Shown: one piece after another, positions 35,405-48,100 of the stretch | Layout: every line of letters begins with the position of its first letter | Numbering within the stretch: the stretch's first letter is position 1 | Assembly (NCBI GenBank): GCA_019775845.1 | Contig: JADQAV010000046.1 | Span: 124,001 to 188,000 of the forward strand | Source: Myrmaecium sp. VS I D KN 1 | Lineage: Eukaryota; Ascomycota; Dothideomycetes; Valsariales; Valsariaceae | Direction: 5' to 3' | Length of the DNA: 64,000 bases | The notes under the pieces: model-generated | The model's input: only the letters and a program-made list of their open reading frames with translations | The model's database searches: none | What the model was told of the DNA's origin: nothing | Translations under genes and position numbers: made by a program

Positions 35405-36502
35405 GCTACCGTCGTACTATAGCGAGTCTTCTGTCCGTTTTGTATGTGCGTGTGCGTGTGCGCGGGTATGAAGCGTCCGGAGGGTTGTTGTTGGACCCTT
35501 GGTGGTGTAGGAAATGAGGTGATGCGGGTTCGTGACTTCGTAGAAAGAAGGAGGTGTGTTGCGAGCTGCAATCCCCCTGTCTTTCGTGACTGTTGTTCGT
35601 GAATTCGAGAAACGTCGCGCGTGTCGGGGAATGTCGGTGTATTCGTGTCGTGTCGTCCCTATCTCCTATGGACGGAGTACTGGGATAAGCCGGTCGTTGT
35701 TGTGGGTGGGGAATTGGTGTCGAAGCAGGTGGTGCGGACAATGGGACCGGTATGGGGGGAGGATGGACTGAGGTGGTGTCTCTGTCTCTCTGGAGTGGGT
35801 GCAAGAAGTCAGGAAGCGAAGATGGGATCCCAATGGTGTCCACGATGGCACTTTTTTTTGCTGGGACGGGGATTGGAAGGGGACGGGATTGTCCTGGCGC
35901 GGCCCTGCACAGCCCCCCTTCCTTTCCTTCCTGTCCTTCCTCACTCTCTCCCCGTGGGCACTTAATTTACCCGTTGTTCAGGGTCTCCCGGGCCAGGGCA
36001 GAGGCTTGGCGCCAGGGGCAGCATCTGTAGTAAGGCAGTAAGGCACCCATTCACATAATTCTACGGATATTTCCGGTTACTGTCCTCGAACTCCCGTCAC
36101 TCCGTCACTCCGTAACTTCCGTGTAACTTGGAAACCCCGCCCCGACCCGTCCCGGAAGGCGGAAGCTGCCGGTTCCGATTCCGATTCCGGTTCCGATCAC
36201 CTAGCCGAGCTCGGACCCCTTGTTTTCCCGCGGCTTGCGGAACTCCGACCCCGAGGCGTGCGGACGGAAGAGCTACTCTGTCACCCAATAGTCATTCACC
36301 CTCCTCTTCCCTCATTTGACTCTTGTCTTCTTCCTATCAGCTCCTCCCACCACCCCACCCAAAGCTCCGGAGAGCCCCGGATAGGGCCGGAATTCACAGT
36401 TCCCTTGCGTTCCTCCAGTGTTCACACTTTCGAATCGGGAACCGCCTTCCCCAATCAGAACGTACACAGCACTCGCCCACACCACCGATCACCACCACCA
36501 CC
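35405..36502. other. Divergent intergenic region, SPT subunit and GGQ protein
   Basis: No gene supported. A hexamer-like repeat of ttccga lies at about 36172-36198. The many overlapping frames on both strands show no motifs. The last 150 bases are probably the leader of the next gene. Confidence 0.6.
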
Positions 36503-37273
36503 ATGCGACTCCTCCGCCCTCTCTTCCGCCCACGCATCCTCACACCCCTCTGCCACCCCCCAAAACCCCTCCTCCACCCCCCACCCCACCACCTCTTCAC
36601 CACCACCCCCTCCCGCCCCCACCCTAAGCCCCTCCCCCCTTTGCCACCCCTCCCCACCATCCCCGCCAGCGACCTGACGGAAACCTTCCTCAAAGGCTCC
36701 GGCCCGGGCGGGCAAAAGATCAACAAGACCTCCTCGGCCGTGCAGCTGATCCACCACCCGACGGGGATCGTGGTCAAGTGCCAGGCGACGCGGTCGCGGT
36801 CGCTGAACCGGCGGCGTGCGCTGCGCGCCCTGCAGGAGCGGCTGGAGGAGCGGGAGCACGGGGCGAACAGCCGGGCGGCGCGCCGGCGGGAGCGGGAGCG
36901 CGTGCGGAAGCGCCGGGCGGGGAAGAAGAGCAGGAGGAAGTATCGGGGGTTGGCGGAGCAGGGGGAGGAGGATGGGGAGGAAGGGGAGGAAGGGGAGGAG
37001 GGGTTGGAGGGGGAGGATGGGGAGGAGGATGATGATGGTGGGGAGTTGGATGTCGAGGTCTTGGAACCGCAGGTGCATGAGGGCCGCGGCAAGGCGGGGG
37101 AGAGGCTGGTTGCGGTGGTGGTGCCGCAGATGACCACGCCGACGCCGACGCCGGAGGCGGACGAGCAGGGTCGGCGGATGGAAACCCCGACGACGGCGAC
37201 GGCGACGGCGGCGACGAAGGATCTTAAGGCTAGTGTTCGCGATGCGTTGAATAAGCGGAGGAGGAAGCGGTGA
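36503..37273 (+). CDS. Mitochondrial GGQ-domain release-factor-like protein
   Basis: Single exon, 256 residues. Residues 1-45 are basic, Pro/Leu/His-rich and free of acidic residues, a likely mitochondrial presequence. The class-I release factor catalytic domain follows: LTETFLKGSGPGGQKINK with GGQ at 69-71, then the NKTSSAVQLIHHPTGIVVKC strand and the basic QATRSRSLNRRRALRAL helix. The domain stands alone, without codon-recognition domains, like human MTRFR (C12orf65) or yeast Rso55. Such proteins release peptides from stalled mitochondrial ribosomes. The arginine/lysine tail (about 120-150) fits ribosome binding. After it comes an unusual acidic Gly/Glu/Asp stretch (about 155-200), then a Thr/Pro/Ala region and a final basic end. 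No intron needed. Confidence 0.85.
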   Translation: MRLLRPLFRPRILTPLCHPPKPLLHPPPHHLFTTTPSRPHPKPLPPLPPLPTIPASDLTETFLKGSGPGGQKINKTSSAVQLIHHPTGIVVKCQATRSRSLNRRRALRALQERLEEREHGANSRAARRRERERVRKRRAGKKSRRKYRGLAEQGEEDGEEGEEGEEGLEGEDGEEDDDGGELDVEVLEPQVHEGRGKAGERLVAVVVPQMTTPTPTPEADEQGRRMETPTTATATAATKDLKASVRDALNKRRRKR

Positions 37274-37906
37274 TTACCTTAATCGGCAAAAGGCGGCGCG
37301 GTCTCCGCGGGCTTGCTCGGGTCACGGAATCACGAACGTCGTCAGGTCCCGAAGAGGCTGGTGGGGTGGGATTGGTACCACGCGGAATTACTCCCGACGT
37401 CATCTTTCCCGACGTTGAGCCCTTTCGTCCCAGGACACACGGAGCCGTTCCCGGGAGAGAAGGGACGGGAAGGTCGGAGACGGAGCACCTCGGTGACTTA
37501 CCGAATGCACTCCGAGTCCCGGGCCGCGCGATAGTCGGCAGGAACGCAGCGTGACTTTCTTGTGAGAAGGAGCCGAAGATATCAGGTGGGAAAAAAAAAA
37601 AAAAGGAAACGCCGGACGTGGACGCTATTCACACGACGCGGATCTGAGGAAGGGTGTCCGACAATGGACGTGTGGTCTTCGAATAATAGAACCGACTTGG
37701 TCGTAGAATACACTACATAAACAGATATGGTCTGGCCCCGAACAATAGATTTGCGAATGCTAGATCGATTGAAGCATCTGTTGATGGCTGAAAAGAAGAA
37801 AGAAAAATCTAAACACCAAGCAAAGACATAAGACCATTCTTCTCGTGCTCTGAACCTGCCTACACTCTTCATCGCAGCCGGTTGTCCGACGCCGACTATC
37901 AAGCCC
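37274..37906. other. Convergent intergenic region, GGQ protein and CRT10
   Basis: No gene supported. A run of 14 adenines lies at 37591-37604. Confidence 0.65.
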
Positions 37907-40281
37907 TCAGACCGGGAAACAATCCAGATCCTCCGCCGAGCCAGCGTTCCTCGGCTTCCCCAGCACATAGCTCAGCACCGTGCGATCACGGTACGTGAGC
38001 ATCAGCCGCCAACGGCGGCGCGCCGGGAACGGCGCATGGGCGGGCGCGGCACCCAGATGCCCTTGCACCGGCCCCACAGCCAGCCCGCAAAGCATGCCGT
38101 ACAGCGGCTTGATGCGCTGTTGCACCTGCATCCGGAACGGGAGCTTGTGCTCGAGCCGGAAGGAGTACTGCGTGCCCTCCTCGGCCTCCACGGAGGTGAG
38201 CGAAATGATTGCCACGTAGCCGGCTGGGTTGCCGAGGGCGAGCACGCCGAGCTCGGGGATGTAGGCGGAGAGTTTTAGTTGGTTGCCGAAGAGGGCGTCG
38301 GTGGACGAGGTTGGCGGTTGGTCGAGAGCGCCGTGGAGGCAGGTGACTGGGTGGGGTCGAAGAGAGGGCGACTGAGTTAAGAAGATGTCTTTGCCGCTGG
38401 TCAAAAGGATGGGGCAGGAAGGGGCCTCGTCCGCGGAGACCGGCTGTGTTTGGGGCGCCTCCAATTGATCATCCCTCGGTTCAAATCCAGCTACCCAAGT
38501 GGTGAAGGTGGGATTTCTAGGCTCAGAGAGTGGATGACGTCTAGAACCGGTAAGTACGCGTCGCAAGGGGACAGATAGAAGCAGGGGGAGTACCTTCTTT
38601 CCTGCGGACTTTGAGGGGAGAAGGCAATCTGTCCCGGGCCGACTTCGATCACGGCGAGAGAGCCAAGATCATCCTCATCGTAGTCAGCACTGCCCTCGCT
38701 AGATTCCTCGCTGTTCGCAGACTCGAGATCGGGAAGAGCTGTCGCGTGCTGAAGCTCCTCCAAATCATCATCCGAGTCCTCCAGATGTTCTTCTACCACA
38801 AAATGGTGATCCGAACCCTCTGCAGCCTCGTCATAATCATCGTCGTCGAACTCTTCTTGCAAGATGCTACCAAGCTCGTCGAGCCGCTCCGCAAGATCAA
38901 TGTCACGCACTTCGCGTTTACTGCATGTGTTGTTCCAGTACATGGAGTCAATGTGGAACGGTGTCTTTTCCGAACACCCGCAAGCCTCACGGATGCTGCC
39001 GACTGCACGGAATGACCTCCGGTCAAGCCAGAATAACGACCAAACTGCGCCAATCATGTCAATACATACGGTCCGAGTTGGATGGGATAGCCTTCTTCAT
39101 AATATGCAACTGGAGCACTTACCTCCATGATAGTACCACCGGCTCCTTACCCTGCATCTGCAAACGCTTCGAGAGCCTGCAGTGCCGTCGCAGAATCTGG
39201 CTAGCATGCCCCGTACGTATGCCTTCTTGTGCAAGTCCCAAAGGATCGTATAACTACCAATATCTCCGCTCAACAGCCATCTGCCGGCAGGGTCCTCTCC
39301 TGTGTTGCAAAAGGCCACGCATGGCTGATTCATCGTATGGAACCGATCCGAACAGTCCAGCTCGAAGCGGTGGTTTTTGGCACGAGGCAAGGGCCAGTCA
39401 GAGGGGTCATCCTGATCGTCTCCAGTGTCAAGGTCTGGTGTGTTGATCATAGACTGCTCATCCTCTGAAGTCAAGGCAAAGGCAAATATGGTGATCCTCG
39501 TAGTATTCGCACTGACAGCTATCATCCTCGCTTCCCGATGTACCGACAGTCCCCAGGCACTTGCCCGGACGTTTGCATGAAAAAAGGGCGTCGGCTCAGC
39601 GAACCCGTGCCCATTGCGCTTCAGCTCATCCTGTTGACTTAGATAATCATGGATCGGCTTGGTCTTGTAACCAAGAACATCGCCGTCTGCACAAGCGACT
39701 AGCACAATCTCTTCGTTCCCCAGGAAGTCAACAATGAGGTGATTGATTGAATGCGGATAATCGAGGTCAGTCTGTTCATGCTCGGGGGTATCCTGTTGCA
39801 CCCGGAGAGCCCCGGAGGAAATCGGCGGCTCCAGAACAAGTTCGGCTTGATCGGAAAGCCGTTGAGCCGGAAAAGAGGGCTGGTACACATGAATCCCATT
39901 GGGCTTGGCCAGGAAGAAGAGGTTATAGACATGAGAGAGTGCCGTCTTCGACTCGTGTTAGATTCAGTAGATAGTAATGACAGGATCTCACCTACCAGGT
40001 TGTTCCTGTATGGCCGGATATGCGCCGCAGCCTGAGGTGACAATGCCTCGGCTATGTCGCCCCTTTATCGATGTTAGTACTGATGACCTTCATCAAATTA
40101 TAGGTGAATTCGGGATTGTACCCCAAAGCCTGTATAACGGGTTAGCTGCAGTGGTTTGGGTTTCTGTGCGCATTAGGAAACATACGGCGGGCGGCGTCTG
40201 AGCTCCCGTGGCATCCACGGCGACCTCGATAAAATTTCGGGACTTGTCGGCCACGCTCTTACGCTTTGTTCTCTGTGCCAT
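37907..40281 (-). CDS. CRT10: Crt10-like WD40 protein, one apparent frameshift
   Basis: Exons 40281-40186, about 40129-39996, 39951-39123, 39044-38594 and 38540-37907. Known role: yeast Crt10 represses ribonucleotide reductase genes; the family is a WD40-like nuclear protein. Seen: N-terminus MAQRTKRKSVADKS; LFFLAKPNGIHVYQP; the conserved HSINHLIVDFLGNEEIVLVACADGDV split over two blades; ASAWGLSVHREARMIAVSA; GSYTILWDL; an acidic stretch (DDDDYDEAAEGSDH); and a C-terminal half with FTTWVAGFEPRDDQ and a final VLSYVLGKPRN. Exon 2 reads well as NPEFTYNLMKVISTNIDKG and then as DIAEALSPQAAAHIRPYRNN, but in frames offset by one base at the G run near 40058-40063. The total is not a multiple of three. 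This is either a real lesion, a homopolymer sequencing error or a missed splice. The 40281 start is the second of two nearby ATGs. Confidence 0.8.
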
Positions 40282-41048
40282 GGTCACAGCATGACCTACA
40301 TCTTCCCAAAGTCCTTGCGGTCAGTACGCTGATCGACCTGCACGGACTGTTGGCTGACGATGAGCTTCAGGTGATAGCGGGAGAGCTTTATCGGATTACC
40401 CGAAGTAATGCCATCCGGTACTGAACGGTATTTAATCGTATTAAACGTTCCGGAGGTATACTGGCAGTCATGGTTGCACTACTTATGTAGGATCACTATA
40501 CTTTATCATGTGCAGCATAGGAAGTGCGGGTTACTACTGTATCCCATGATAGTAGTTGTATATACATATGCATATAAAGGTGGGTGGTGAGGGGCGGGCG
40601 GCATGGCTCAAGTGGTCTACCTACCATTCTGAATCCCAGTAAGTACAGGGAAGACCAGCATAGGTACCGTACTACTTTCGCCGCCTTGCGTGAGTTCGAT
40701 CACGGCACATGCTGAACAGTAGGCCTGTATATGGCAGGAAGACTTAATACGGGAGAATTAGGGGCAAATCCATCGAGTCCCTTTGAATTTGCTAGGTAGT
40801 ATCACAGCTTTTCGACATGAAGTCACTTCGTCCTTCCACATAAACTCCTAGCCCGCTACAGATTGCAGCTTTGAGAGAGGCATGCCGATCGCCCAGGGCT
40901 CTTTTATTGCACACCTCCTACGGACCTACGATCAATCCTGACCGCTCGGCCGTGCCCAACTGAATTGGTATATCACATCCGTCCCGCAACCTCTTTGCCT
41001 TCCAGAATGATTGAGTCATCGCCTGATCTTCCTCACCCATCTTCCATC
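40282..41048. other. Region between CSE1 3' end and CRT10 start
   Basis: Promoter of CRT10 and 3' flank of CSE1, both on the minus strand. It contains a tRNA-like segment at about 40600-40706 on the plus strand, with an A-box-like TGGCTCAAGTGG and an imperfect B-box GAGTTCGATCAC. I could not fold it into a full cloverleaf. No protein gene seen. Confidence 0.5.
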
Positions 41049-44000
41049 TCACGAGCTCATATATCCCGTAAGAGCTTGACGGGCCTCGGGCGATAGACGT
41101 TCTTGGACATACTGGCTGATACGACCACTGTGACGGGTATCAGCTGCCTTGAGATACTGGCCGACCCAGCTCTTGACATCGGCTATCTCAGAAAACCGGT
41201 CTTGAAGGGGTTTACGGCAGGTGTTTAGCTGAGTAAATCCAACACCAAAACTGAGATCGTCCACGTCGTGCTCCGCGATCAGGTCATCGTTTGCGGTCGG
41301 GACAGGAGGGTTGATAAGAAGCTTCAGCAGGGCTTCGCAGGTGAGTGCCCAGCCCTTGGGGTATCTGCGCGAGATTAGCTACGTGTAATTACGCAAACAT
41401 GACTTTGTGCAACAAACCTGCTCACAAATGCTTCTGAATCAGCGAGAATTTTAGTGAATGAGACCACTGCGACCTTACGGTCGGTCGCACGGCTCAGCTT
41501 TTGAGTGTCGGGCAAGATGATCGTAAGGTATACAGGTTTGAAGACGCTGCAGTGGGTCAGCAAAAGGCTCTAAAGGAAGAGGTGGACATCTTACTCGTTT
41601 TGCACTTGGTCGCATGTTTTGATGAAGAAATCCGCACCCAAGCCAGCATCATCCTTTGCAGAAACAAGGTGAAAGAATCGAATGAACCGTTGTCCAAATG
41701 TTTCAGTCTTCGAGTTGGCAAGCCTAGCAAGCATAAGTTGTAGAATGGTCACCCAGTAGTCCTGCAATGTAGTGGCAGGGAACGACGAGATGATAGTCTC
41801 AATGAGGTCAAACGCATGAGTCTCCGTGCTCTTTGATGATACCAATTTCTGGAAGATGCCCAGTATCGGCTGCAGCTGATTGTTTTGCACAATTCCTTCC
41901 TGCCCGCGGGATATGATAGCGCAAAGTAAGCGCACAAGAGCCGGGACATTGCCTTTGGATTCCCATAGGCTCGGAAGTAGCAACGGGCCGATCAAAGCAG
42001 TATAGTAGTTCGTGAGAGCGCCGGTCGGGTTCGATTCCAGAAGGGCAGCCAAAAGCTGGAACACGTAGGGAATGAACTCTTGGACGTCCTCTTGCAAGAT
42101 TTGCCCAAACGGCTCGGAAAGTGCATCCTCGAGTTTCTTGGACTGGGTTGGACCTGCATATCTAACGAGGGCACCGATGCTCTCGAAAAGGTAATAATAG
42201 AATCGGGGGTTGCTGGGGTTATGACGGATGATCCTGAGGATTATGACGAGATTCTTGAGTACAGTGTCCGTAAAGGCAATAACATTCTCCTTGATCACAA
42301 TCAGGACTCTCATGACGCATCGCATAAGGAACTCATTTTCCTGAATCTTTTCTGGAGCGGAGTTCTTCGTTATCAAGGTGAAGATATGCTGCAGAAGGTC
42401 CTTCGCCAGCGGCAGGACATCCGTTTGCGGAATGAGAGGCTGTCGGTCCGGCCCAGTAAGGAAGAGGCCACGCTCAACTGCAATAGCCGCGTACGTATGC
42501 ACCACGTAATTTGAGGAGCCCAAATGACGGACCAAAAGTGGGAATGCCGCGTGCCAGTACTCCCGCGTCAGTTGGCTTCGGAAAGTATGCACATACTTGA
42601 TCGCGTCTACCTTCAAGATCGGTGCCACATCCTCGCTTGTCAGATCTTCGGCGATGTTTTTCTGGAAGAAATCCAGCACGTTGACATTTTCATTGAGCGT
42701 CTTGACGCCCTCAGCAGCAGTAGAAGCTCCCTTGGCCGCAATTGACGAGAACAGGTACACAGCGGTATCCTTGGATTTCCAGTTGTTTGCCTTGTCCTTC
42801 ACGTAGTCCTGAAGATAATGATCGATGTACTTGACGACCACTTCAGAGACCAACCTGTCGAACTGTCCCATGAGTGCGCGGAGGAAATCAGTGGCAGCAC
42901 GACGTCGTGTATCGCTATCTGATCCTTCCAGATCCCGACGGATGAACTCGATCGGCTCGTCCTCAAACATCTCCACGTCCGATTCGCGGAGAGTCATGTT
43001 CCCAAGCAGCACCTTTTCTACTACTTCGCTTAAGACATTGGGATCGTTGAATGCTTCTGCATAAGTCCGGATGCGCGCAACGGCAGTGAGGAACTGCAAC
43101 GCCTTGCTAACAAGTATGTCGTATTTCGTTTCCAATCCCACCGTGGTCAACAAGTTCCACGAACTAGTAATGAAAGGAGTAACGAAAGGGCCAAACTCAT
43201 CCTCGTACTTTTGGATATAAAGGATAAGAACATCGAATATGGCAGCCTTAACATACTCAAGGACGCCTGATTCATCCTCATCGTCTGTGTGAAGGATAGG
43301 ATTGTCGTACACGAGCCAAGTGTGAAGGAAATTGGCAAGGCCCTGGAGGTTGTCCTCAAATATCTCGGGGATATCCTGACAAGACAGGTCGTAGAACAGC
43401 TTAAGGAGCAAGTTCAAAGTCTGCATCCATTGCTGGAGCGCTTCCTTATTGCTCTGGTTTTCTGTTATCCGGGTGGCCATAGTCGACAGAAGTTGAAGGA
43501 AAGCTGGTCCAAAGCCCTTGAGAACGTGAAGGATTTCCTCGTAGAGATCGTCCGAGCGGAAAAGTGGTCGCCATCGCTTGAAGATCGAATGTGCAACCTG
43601 GAGTACTCCATTGTTTACCGCCGGGTCTTCCGGCGAAAGCCGTGAGACAAGGTCGTCCACCAAATAATCCCATCTCTTATAGAAATCGCTATCCGCAATT
43701 ATACTGACTGCTTCTCCGAGCTGGGTTTGCATACTAGGCGGGACCGAAATCATCAACCCAATAATTTGCTGCTTGATCGTATTGACTTCATCTTCTGGCA
43801 ACTTGTGATTCCCCTCCGCATCTGTCCAGGTACGCTTGATGAAATTCTTGAAGTATAGTGCTCCAGCTAGTCTGATTGTCGAGGGTACGGAGCCGGCGGC
43901 GACAATCTCTAGTAGAGAAAGGGAAAACCCGGGTGTTTGCTCGTGCTGTCGGATAGCCTGCTCAGCTGTGCAAGGGTTAGCGATAGCACAACAGTACGAA

Positions 44001-44196
44001 GCGGATGCCTGTGGCGAAAGCAGCTTCTTTCCAGCACTGCTTGGGGCAGCTGCTATCAGTTCCGCCGTGAGCGTTGCGCAGGTGCATGCCGCAAGCTCAC
44101 AGCCAAACAAATAAACAACGGCTTACCTTGTTTGCTCTGTTGAGGATCCAGACTCTGCTGGAGGAGCTGGGCAAGAGCCTGCATGTCCATAGCCAT
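41049..44196 (-). CDS. CSE1: Importin-alpha re-exporter Cse1/CAS
   Basis: Four exons (44196-44127, 43965-41595, 41546-41418, 41364-41049) encode 961 residues, matching the family length. Known role: an exportin of the importin-beta superfamily that, with RanGTP, carries importin-alpha back to the cytoplasm. Seen: the N-terminal IBN region (about 24-100, AEQAIRQHEQTPGFSLSLLE, then ALYFKNFIKRTWTD), HEAT-repeat helices throughout, the conserved FEDEPIEFIRRDLEGSD block, RRAATDFLRALM, the SSNYVVHTYAAIAVER motif and the helical C-terminus. The start is MAMDMQALAQLLQQSLD; three in-frame ATGs lie close together and the first is used. All exon phases agree. Divergent from TSC2 with 932 bp between the starts. 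Confidence 0.96.
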
Positions 44197-45128
44197 CTTG
44201 TTAGATCAGGCAGGTTTACAAGGCTATGCGAAGAGTATATCGAAGTTGTCGAGGGGTTTGAAGGTTGCTTCAGGTGGGATGGCGATGCAGGGTGATGGAA
44301 ATTGTTAGGACGGAAACTGTCTAATCTGATTCGCTTATGTCAGGTAAGGTATACGGTACCAGGTATGTTGCTGTTCCCCGGCGATTCGTCACAGTGCTCC
44401 ACGGGAATCTTGACAGATGCACATACATACTGTTAACTTGTGGGTGTGAAACATGAGTCCGGACCCAACTTTTCTTACTAAATTAGCTGGGCAGCAGAAG
44501 TCTCGCGCCTCTTCATGCAGCCCAATGTTAATATGAATGTCTACAATCAGTTCCCTACTAGTACGGCTTAGGCTGAGCTTGTACAGGACTGGAAAGTGGG
44601 ATGTGACGGCATATCGTTGTCCCGACCCGTTACCCCAGATTTGCCCACCTGCACCGGGCGACGGGCACATCACGGAAGCAGACCCAAGCTTTGCAGTACT
44701 AGGCATTGCAAGCCTGACCCTTCTCATGTCCGATAAGCGTTCTTTTTCGCATTTCCCTCTTGTGCCGCCCTCCGCAGATATCGGTGGCTGCCCTCTCACC
44801 TCATACCTTAATCTTTACCAGACCTCTTCTCTCACTCCGCTGCAGAAATCCGGATTAGTCCTCTCCCATGTTCTGACAACTGCGCAAAGTCCGGCGGCGG
44901 TTCGTAAGGACGTAGATCTCAGCATCAAGGCATCGGCTGGGGTTGAAAACAATCCTCCAGGTAGTAGCACAACTACCCTACGGTATGGAAAGCTGCATCC
45001 CTTCCAGAAAATAGCAATCCATGACCGCCTATATATCGGCTCCTCATGAGACGATAAGCTCGTCTCAAGCTGCAAGCTAACGCAACGTTTCCAGGCCTCG
45101 AAACTGCCTCTAGTAGCGGTTTTTCCTT
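44197..45128. other. Divergent promoter region, CSE1 and TSC2
   Basis: No gene supported; the open frame 44537-45049 has no motif and ends just before TSC2. A TATATA sequence at 45030-45035 lies 94 bases before the TSC2 ATG and may be its core promoter element. Confidence 0.55.
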
Positions 45129-48100
45129 ATGTCTCCGCCGAGCAACGATGTACCACACTCCCCAGATCGAAGGTCCAGTTCCGCCGCGATTTTTGGCGCC
45201 TTCAGAAACCTGGCAGGAAATCGCCCGAAGGGCTCACCCGCCCCCTCTCTTGCGACCTCAATAACATCAGCTCATGAGCCAGGCTTTCCAAGCCATCAGG
45301 AGGCGAACATACGTAGCGCCAGCTTGCCAGGGCAAGCTCAGGACGGGCCTACCCTAGCCGAACCCCCTGTTCAGACAGGAGCGATCATTGGAGGGCCACC
45401 GGAGCTCGCCTACTATGTTGGAAAATTAGGAGATACGAATCCGCTTCCGGAAAGAATTGGCGCTGTGCATAAGATCTGCCCCTTATTGAAGGAATATTCT
45501 ATTTGCAATGTCCTCAGCCTATGGTCTACTGCTAGCGATCTGCTCAGCCAGGAAGATGCCCCCGAAGCCCGCAACGCTGGATACACACTCCTGAAAACCT
45601 TAGTATCTCTTCCGGACCTGACACCGATTGAAAGGCATACCTTCTTCAGGGCAGTCACACGCGCAAGGACATATGAAGACTTTGATTTTCGCTTGGAAGT
45701 TCTATGGGAGCTCACCAAAGGAGGTCGCAATGTGGAGTCATTTGAATCTCACATGGCCTCACTGTTGGCGTCCTTTCTGGATACTTGCTTCAAAGCAGTA
45801 CAAGACGCCCGTCGAAAGGGGAAAAAAGCTCGACTCACATCTCTTCGAGAAGAAGATGACTTGAACCGTTTGTTCCAATATATTCTGGACATCGTTCGCT
45901 TCAATTCGAAAATTTTCCGCGATGTCGACCTCCAGCACCTTCTAAAGCAGATTATTGGGATCTGTAAAGGAGCCACGCGGGAAAGTGACATCATCAACTG
46001 CATCAATCTTTGCGACGCAGTCATCACCTATGCGCATATTCCTTCTGAATCTTTGCGTCCAGCACTGGAAGTACTATGTGATGTACACCGACAATTGGAA
46101 TCCCTTCAGGAGCGGACTTGGAGAGTACTCAGTCACCTGTTTCGGTCGCATATGGGTCATTCTTCCGTTATGGTCCTATTGAACATTCTGATTGATTACC
46201 CTAGCGCCGCGGAATTGGGAAGGAATACAATTCGCGGAATTGTATATGCCATACAACGGCTTGTACTGGCGGATGGTTCTGAAGGACTTCCTAAAGTTCC
46301 GATCTCTTTGCTCTTTCCTGCTCTCAGATCTGCTGCGAGCGTGCCACACCCAAAGTTACAAGCCGATATCCTTCAGTTGGTATCATCGGTACTGGGTAAT
46401 ACCAGCCTTGTGACCCAGGTTCTGGACGAGGAAGACTGGAACGATCTGGTTGAAGTCGTCATCTTATGTAGTCCGGACGAACGTGGCAGGCGGATCTCAA
46501 AAACTTCTGCTTATGGGAACAGTTCTGATGAACCGAAGGAGTCAGGATTCGATGCGGAAGCTGAGCAATGCCGTGCACGCGATTCCTTCGATAACATCAT
46601 AATGTCTCTACATGGTCTCTTGGACAAGTTGGACATAATCCAGAAAGCTAGTGTCATGGATCTATTTCTTCGCCTCGGTAGTCAAATCAGCGATTCCGCC
46701 GCTGAAAGCCTCATTCGACACTATACGCAGGAGCGTCTCCTGTATCCTTCCAACGAACACTGGCTTCAGGCATGTGAAGATCTACTTGCAACCTTTTTCA
46801 AGGACTCCGCACGACTCCGCCCGCTTCGACTGCTCGTGATGGAAGCCGTGAAGGATGCGTATGCTACTGTGGAATGTGTATATCCTCAGGAGACTGTTCT
46901 TCGGTGTGCCAATCTGATTTTGGAAAACATTGTTGGTGAAAAGGATGTCGCGGTATTGGAAGAGCTCCTTGATTTTGCAATAAATCTTGCGGACTGGGCA
47001 TCTGACGAAGTTTTCGACAACATCATCGGTCTTTTGAGAACAGCTATGGAAGTACAACGAGGTGCACCGCCGCCGCCTCCTTCAAGTCTTGATTACTGGG
47101 AGTCTGCAAGCGTCCGCGCAAAAGAGGGCACCGAGTGGAGGTCAGCGTGCAACGTAATTACAAGAGCATTGGTCCGCATGTTCATGAGGAACCTTAACCG
47201 GTCTTCGAGAAAGAGCAAGACACTCTTCGATCTGATCCTTGAAGTAGCAAAATCGGAAGATTGCGAATCCGACGCACGTATTAGCGCTTTGAAGCTCTTG
47301 TTCCGCTTGCGCAGCGACGCCAAGTGTAGACTCTACGTAAACTCATCATCCGAGGGGGAGAACATTGCAGCCGTGCTATGCCGGACGGTAAAAACCGCAA
47401 TAAGCCAAGAAAAAGGCGAGGAAAGCCCTGCCGTTGACTTGCATAAAAATGAAGAGGCTTCTCTGCGTGAGAAACGATCAACTTCGGCTGGTGGCAGTCC
47501 GCATACATCTCTTACGAGGCATGCTACTCTTTCATCCAACCCGAGGTTTTCTAAGCCTACACGGCCACTGTGGATGTATCCAGGGCCTAGGGGTCTCCCG
47601 GAGGAACCTTCAGATTCCGCTAGTCATGTTGCATATTCTTCCTTCGAGGGAGTGAATGCTTCTGCTACAAACGATTCAATGGAGACCGTTGGAAAAACCG
47701 TCCTTCCTATGAACATCTGGCTGGAGTTGGTCATCTCACTGCTCCAGAAAGGCTCGGACTGGGAGTTATACAGTTACGCACTGGTGCATTTTGGATCCCA
47801 ACTTGCGAACAAAACACTATTTCGAAACGCAAGCGCTCAGGTCAAGATGCTCCGCAATGTGTTGTGTGAACAAATTCGTATATCGAGTTTCCATGAACCG
47901 CCCGCCTATACGTCCCTTAAGAAGGCTGACGTTGCTGTATGCATCTTTCATATTCTGACTATGCTTATAAGCTATCACGAGCACTTCGAAAAGAGTGAGG
48001 AGGACGACTTAGTTCGAGCCTTCCTTCTCGGAATTGGGTCCTGGGACCGAACATCTAAATGGTGTATCCATGCAGTTACTGTCTGCTGCCACGAGCTGCC

